From: Chloroflexota bacterium | GTDB taxonomy: Bacteria > Chloroflexota > Limnocylindria > QHBO01 | Reading direction: 5' to 3' | Assembly: GCA_013694645.1 (NCBI GenBank) | Contig: JACDBZ010000048.1 | Location: forward strand, 1-7,770 | DNA: 7,770 nucleotides | Shown: piece by piece, positions 7,153-7,770 of the stretch | Position numbering within the stretch: position 1 is the first letter of the stretch | Layout of the letters: each line of letters begins with the position of its first letter | The notes under the pieces: model-generated | Told to the model about the DNA's origin: nothing | Seen by the model: the letters and a program-made list of their open reading frames with translations, nothing else | Databases searched by the model: none | Made by a program: the position numbers and the translations under genes

Positions 7153-7621
7153 TTCGGCCGTCGTCGACTGCGGCGATGGCGTCGTCCAACGTCATCCACG
7201 AAGCCTCGAGCATCTCGTCCGGGTCGCTCTCGCCATCGGCGGCCGTGAGGTCGGTGGCAAGGTAGAGGTGCATCAGCTCGTCGCAGAAGCCGGGTGCGGT
7301 GTAGAAGCGCGGTCCGTCCAGCCATGTCGCCGCCGCCAGTCCCACCTCCTCGGCCAGCTCCCTTCGCGCCGTCTCGGCCGGCGGCTCGTCCTGCTCGAGC
7401 GTCCCGGCCGGGATCTCGAGCAGGTTCTGCCCCGCGGGATGGCGCCATTGGCGGACCATCGCCACTCGAGTTCCATCCCAGGCGAGGATCCCCACCGCTC
7501 CAGGGTGCTCCACGATCTCGCGCGTCGTCCGATGACCATCGGCGCGCTCCACCTCGTCGACGCGGATCCGAATGCGGCGGCCGGTCCAGGGATGCGTGCT
7601 GCGCCGAGTTCGTTCCTCCAT
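7082..7621 (-). CDS. nudF: ADP-ribose pyrophosphatase-type NUDIX hydrolase
   Basis: Hydrolyses ADP-ribose to AMP and ribose-5-phosphate, or a related nucleoside diphosphate sugar, in the cytoplasm; it clears ADP-ribose arising from NAD turnover. In 179 residues it shows the subfamily's hallmarks in order: REIVEHPGAVGIL (34-46), VRQWRHPAG (56-64), LEIPAG (68-73), then a full NUDIX box from Gly73 to Leu95 with Glu79, Arg87, Glu88, Glu91, Glu92 and Gly94 all in place (GX5EX7REUXEEXGU), FYTAPGFCDELMHLYLA (107-122) including the downstream proline region that marks ADP-ribose pyrophosphatases, and GRIIDAKT (155-162). The frame is open upstream to the window edge, including an ATG at 7693, but the ATG at 7621 is preferred: it gives the usual length, and TAGGAT lies 8 bases before it. 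The gene symbol indicates subfamily; substrate choice is inferred. Confidence 0.93.
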   Translation of the reverse strand: MEERTRRSTHPWTGRRIRIRVDEVERADGHRTTREIVEHPGAVGILAWDGTRVAMVRQWRHPAGQNLLEIPAGTLEQDEPPAETARRELAEEVGLAAATWLDGPRFYTAPGFCDELMHLYLATDLTAADGESDPDEMLEASWMTLDDAIAAVDDGRIIDAKTIAAIGWLARRLPIALAE

Positions 7622-7629
7622 CGTCGTCC

Positions 7630-7635
7630 ATCCTA
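7630..7635 (-). promoter_or_regulatory. Putative -10 box (TAGGAT) for leaderless NUDIX gene mRNA
   Basis: Read on the - strand, TAGGAT is followed by 8 bases and the ATG at 7621. There is no Shine-Dalgarno sequence in between. The geometry matches the boxes before 2122 and 5893. It also supports the 7621 start over the upstream in-frame ATG. The -35 position is GC-rich and unrecognisable. Confidence 0.5.
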
Positions 7636-7722
7636 CGCGGTGCCCGCGACATCCTTGCGTCGGGCGGGTGTCGCGCCGACCTCGCTCATGCATCGTCCGC
7701 GTCCCATCGCCCTGATCGGCGG

Positions 7723-7738
7723 GTGTTGCCGTGTTGCC
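7723..7738. repeat. Tandem 8-mer GTGTTGCC x2
   Basis: GTGTTGCC occurs twice head to tail without a gap, about 100 bases upstream of the NUDIX start. It may be a pair of protein-binding half-sites or chance. Confidence 0.4.
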
Positions 7739-7755
7739 GCCCTCGCCGGGAACAT

Positions 7756-7770
7756 GCCAACCTGGTTGGC
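7756..7770. promoter_or_regulatory. 15-base perfect palindrome at window end, possible operator
   Basis: GCCAACCTGGTTGGC has 7-base arms that are exact reverse complements around a central T. It lies about 135 bases upstream of the NUDIX start and is cut by the window edge, so it could be longer. It may be a dimeric repressor operator for a gene outside the window or for the NUDIX gene, or a short RNA hairpin (6-bp stem, CTG loop). Otherwise the 149 bases upstream of the NUDIX gene show no clear gene. Confidence 0.4.

Noticed and set aside
7622..7693. Longer NUDIX gene starting at the ATG at 7693
   Set aside because: The 24 extra residues are Arg-rich and unlike family N-termini, and they would run through the TAGGAT box. 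The start at 7621 gives the normal length.
7688..7770. Short + strand frame from the ATG at 7688 open to the window end
   Set aside because: Only 27 codons are visible, with no signal, motif or promoter support. It could be the start of a divergent gene but cannot be argued from this sequence.

Overview
The window is GC-rich (roughly two thirds G+C by eye) and densely coding. It reads as an ordinary chromosomal segment of a high-GC bacterium. Gene starts lack recognisable Shine-Dalgarno sequences, and several have a TANNNT box only 7-8 bases before the start codon, which is the signature of leaderless transcription. That style, with the GlgC, PBP1A and archaeal-type nicotinate phosphoribosyltransferase versions seen here, fits Chloroflexota (for example Limnocylindria-like lineages) or another deep high-GC group such as Actinomycetota or Deinococcota. 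This assignment is inference, because no marker gene is present.

Layout: (1) bases 1-2097, + strand, the 3' part of a class A penicillin-binding protein (end of the glycosyltransferase domain, complete transpeptidase domain, Pro/Gly-rich tail). (2) A 24-base gap holding a TAGAAT box. (3) A tightly packed + strand operon at 2122-6924: glgC, a YbjN-like protein, a membrane-anchored gluzincin-like protein whose HExxH motif reads HQVAH, and a nicotinate phosphoribosyltransferase (pncB-like). Its three junctions overlap by 4, 1 and 4 bases. (4) A 157-base convergent intergenic region (6925-7081) with an unexpected AT-rich island, a 14-bp perfect inverted repeat and a possible 54-codon leaderless small ORF. 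(5) On the - strand, a NUDIX hydrolase of the ADP-ribose pyrophosphatase type (7082-7621). (6) A 149-base upstream region to the window end, with a tandem 8-mer and a 15-base palindrome cut by the window edge.

The genes cover cell-wall synthesis (PBP1A), glycogen precursor supply (GlgC makes ADP-glucose) and pyridine-nucleotide salvage and turnover (PncB makes nicotinate mononucleotide; the NUDIX enzyme splits ADP-ribose). The two NAD-related genes face each other and are not co-transcribed. I see no CRISPR array, insertion sequence, phage gene, rRNA or tRNA. The points most worth a second look are the repeated leaderless-promoter pattern, the apparently inactivated metallopeptidase-like protein inside a metabolic operon, and the structured convergent intergenic region.
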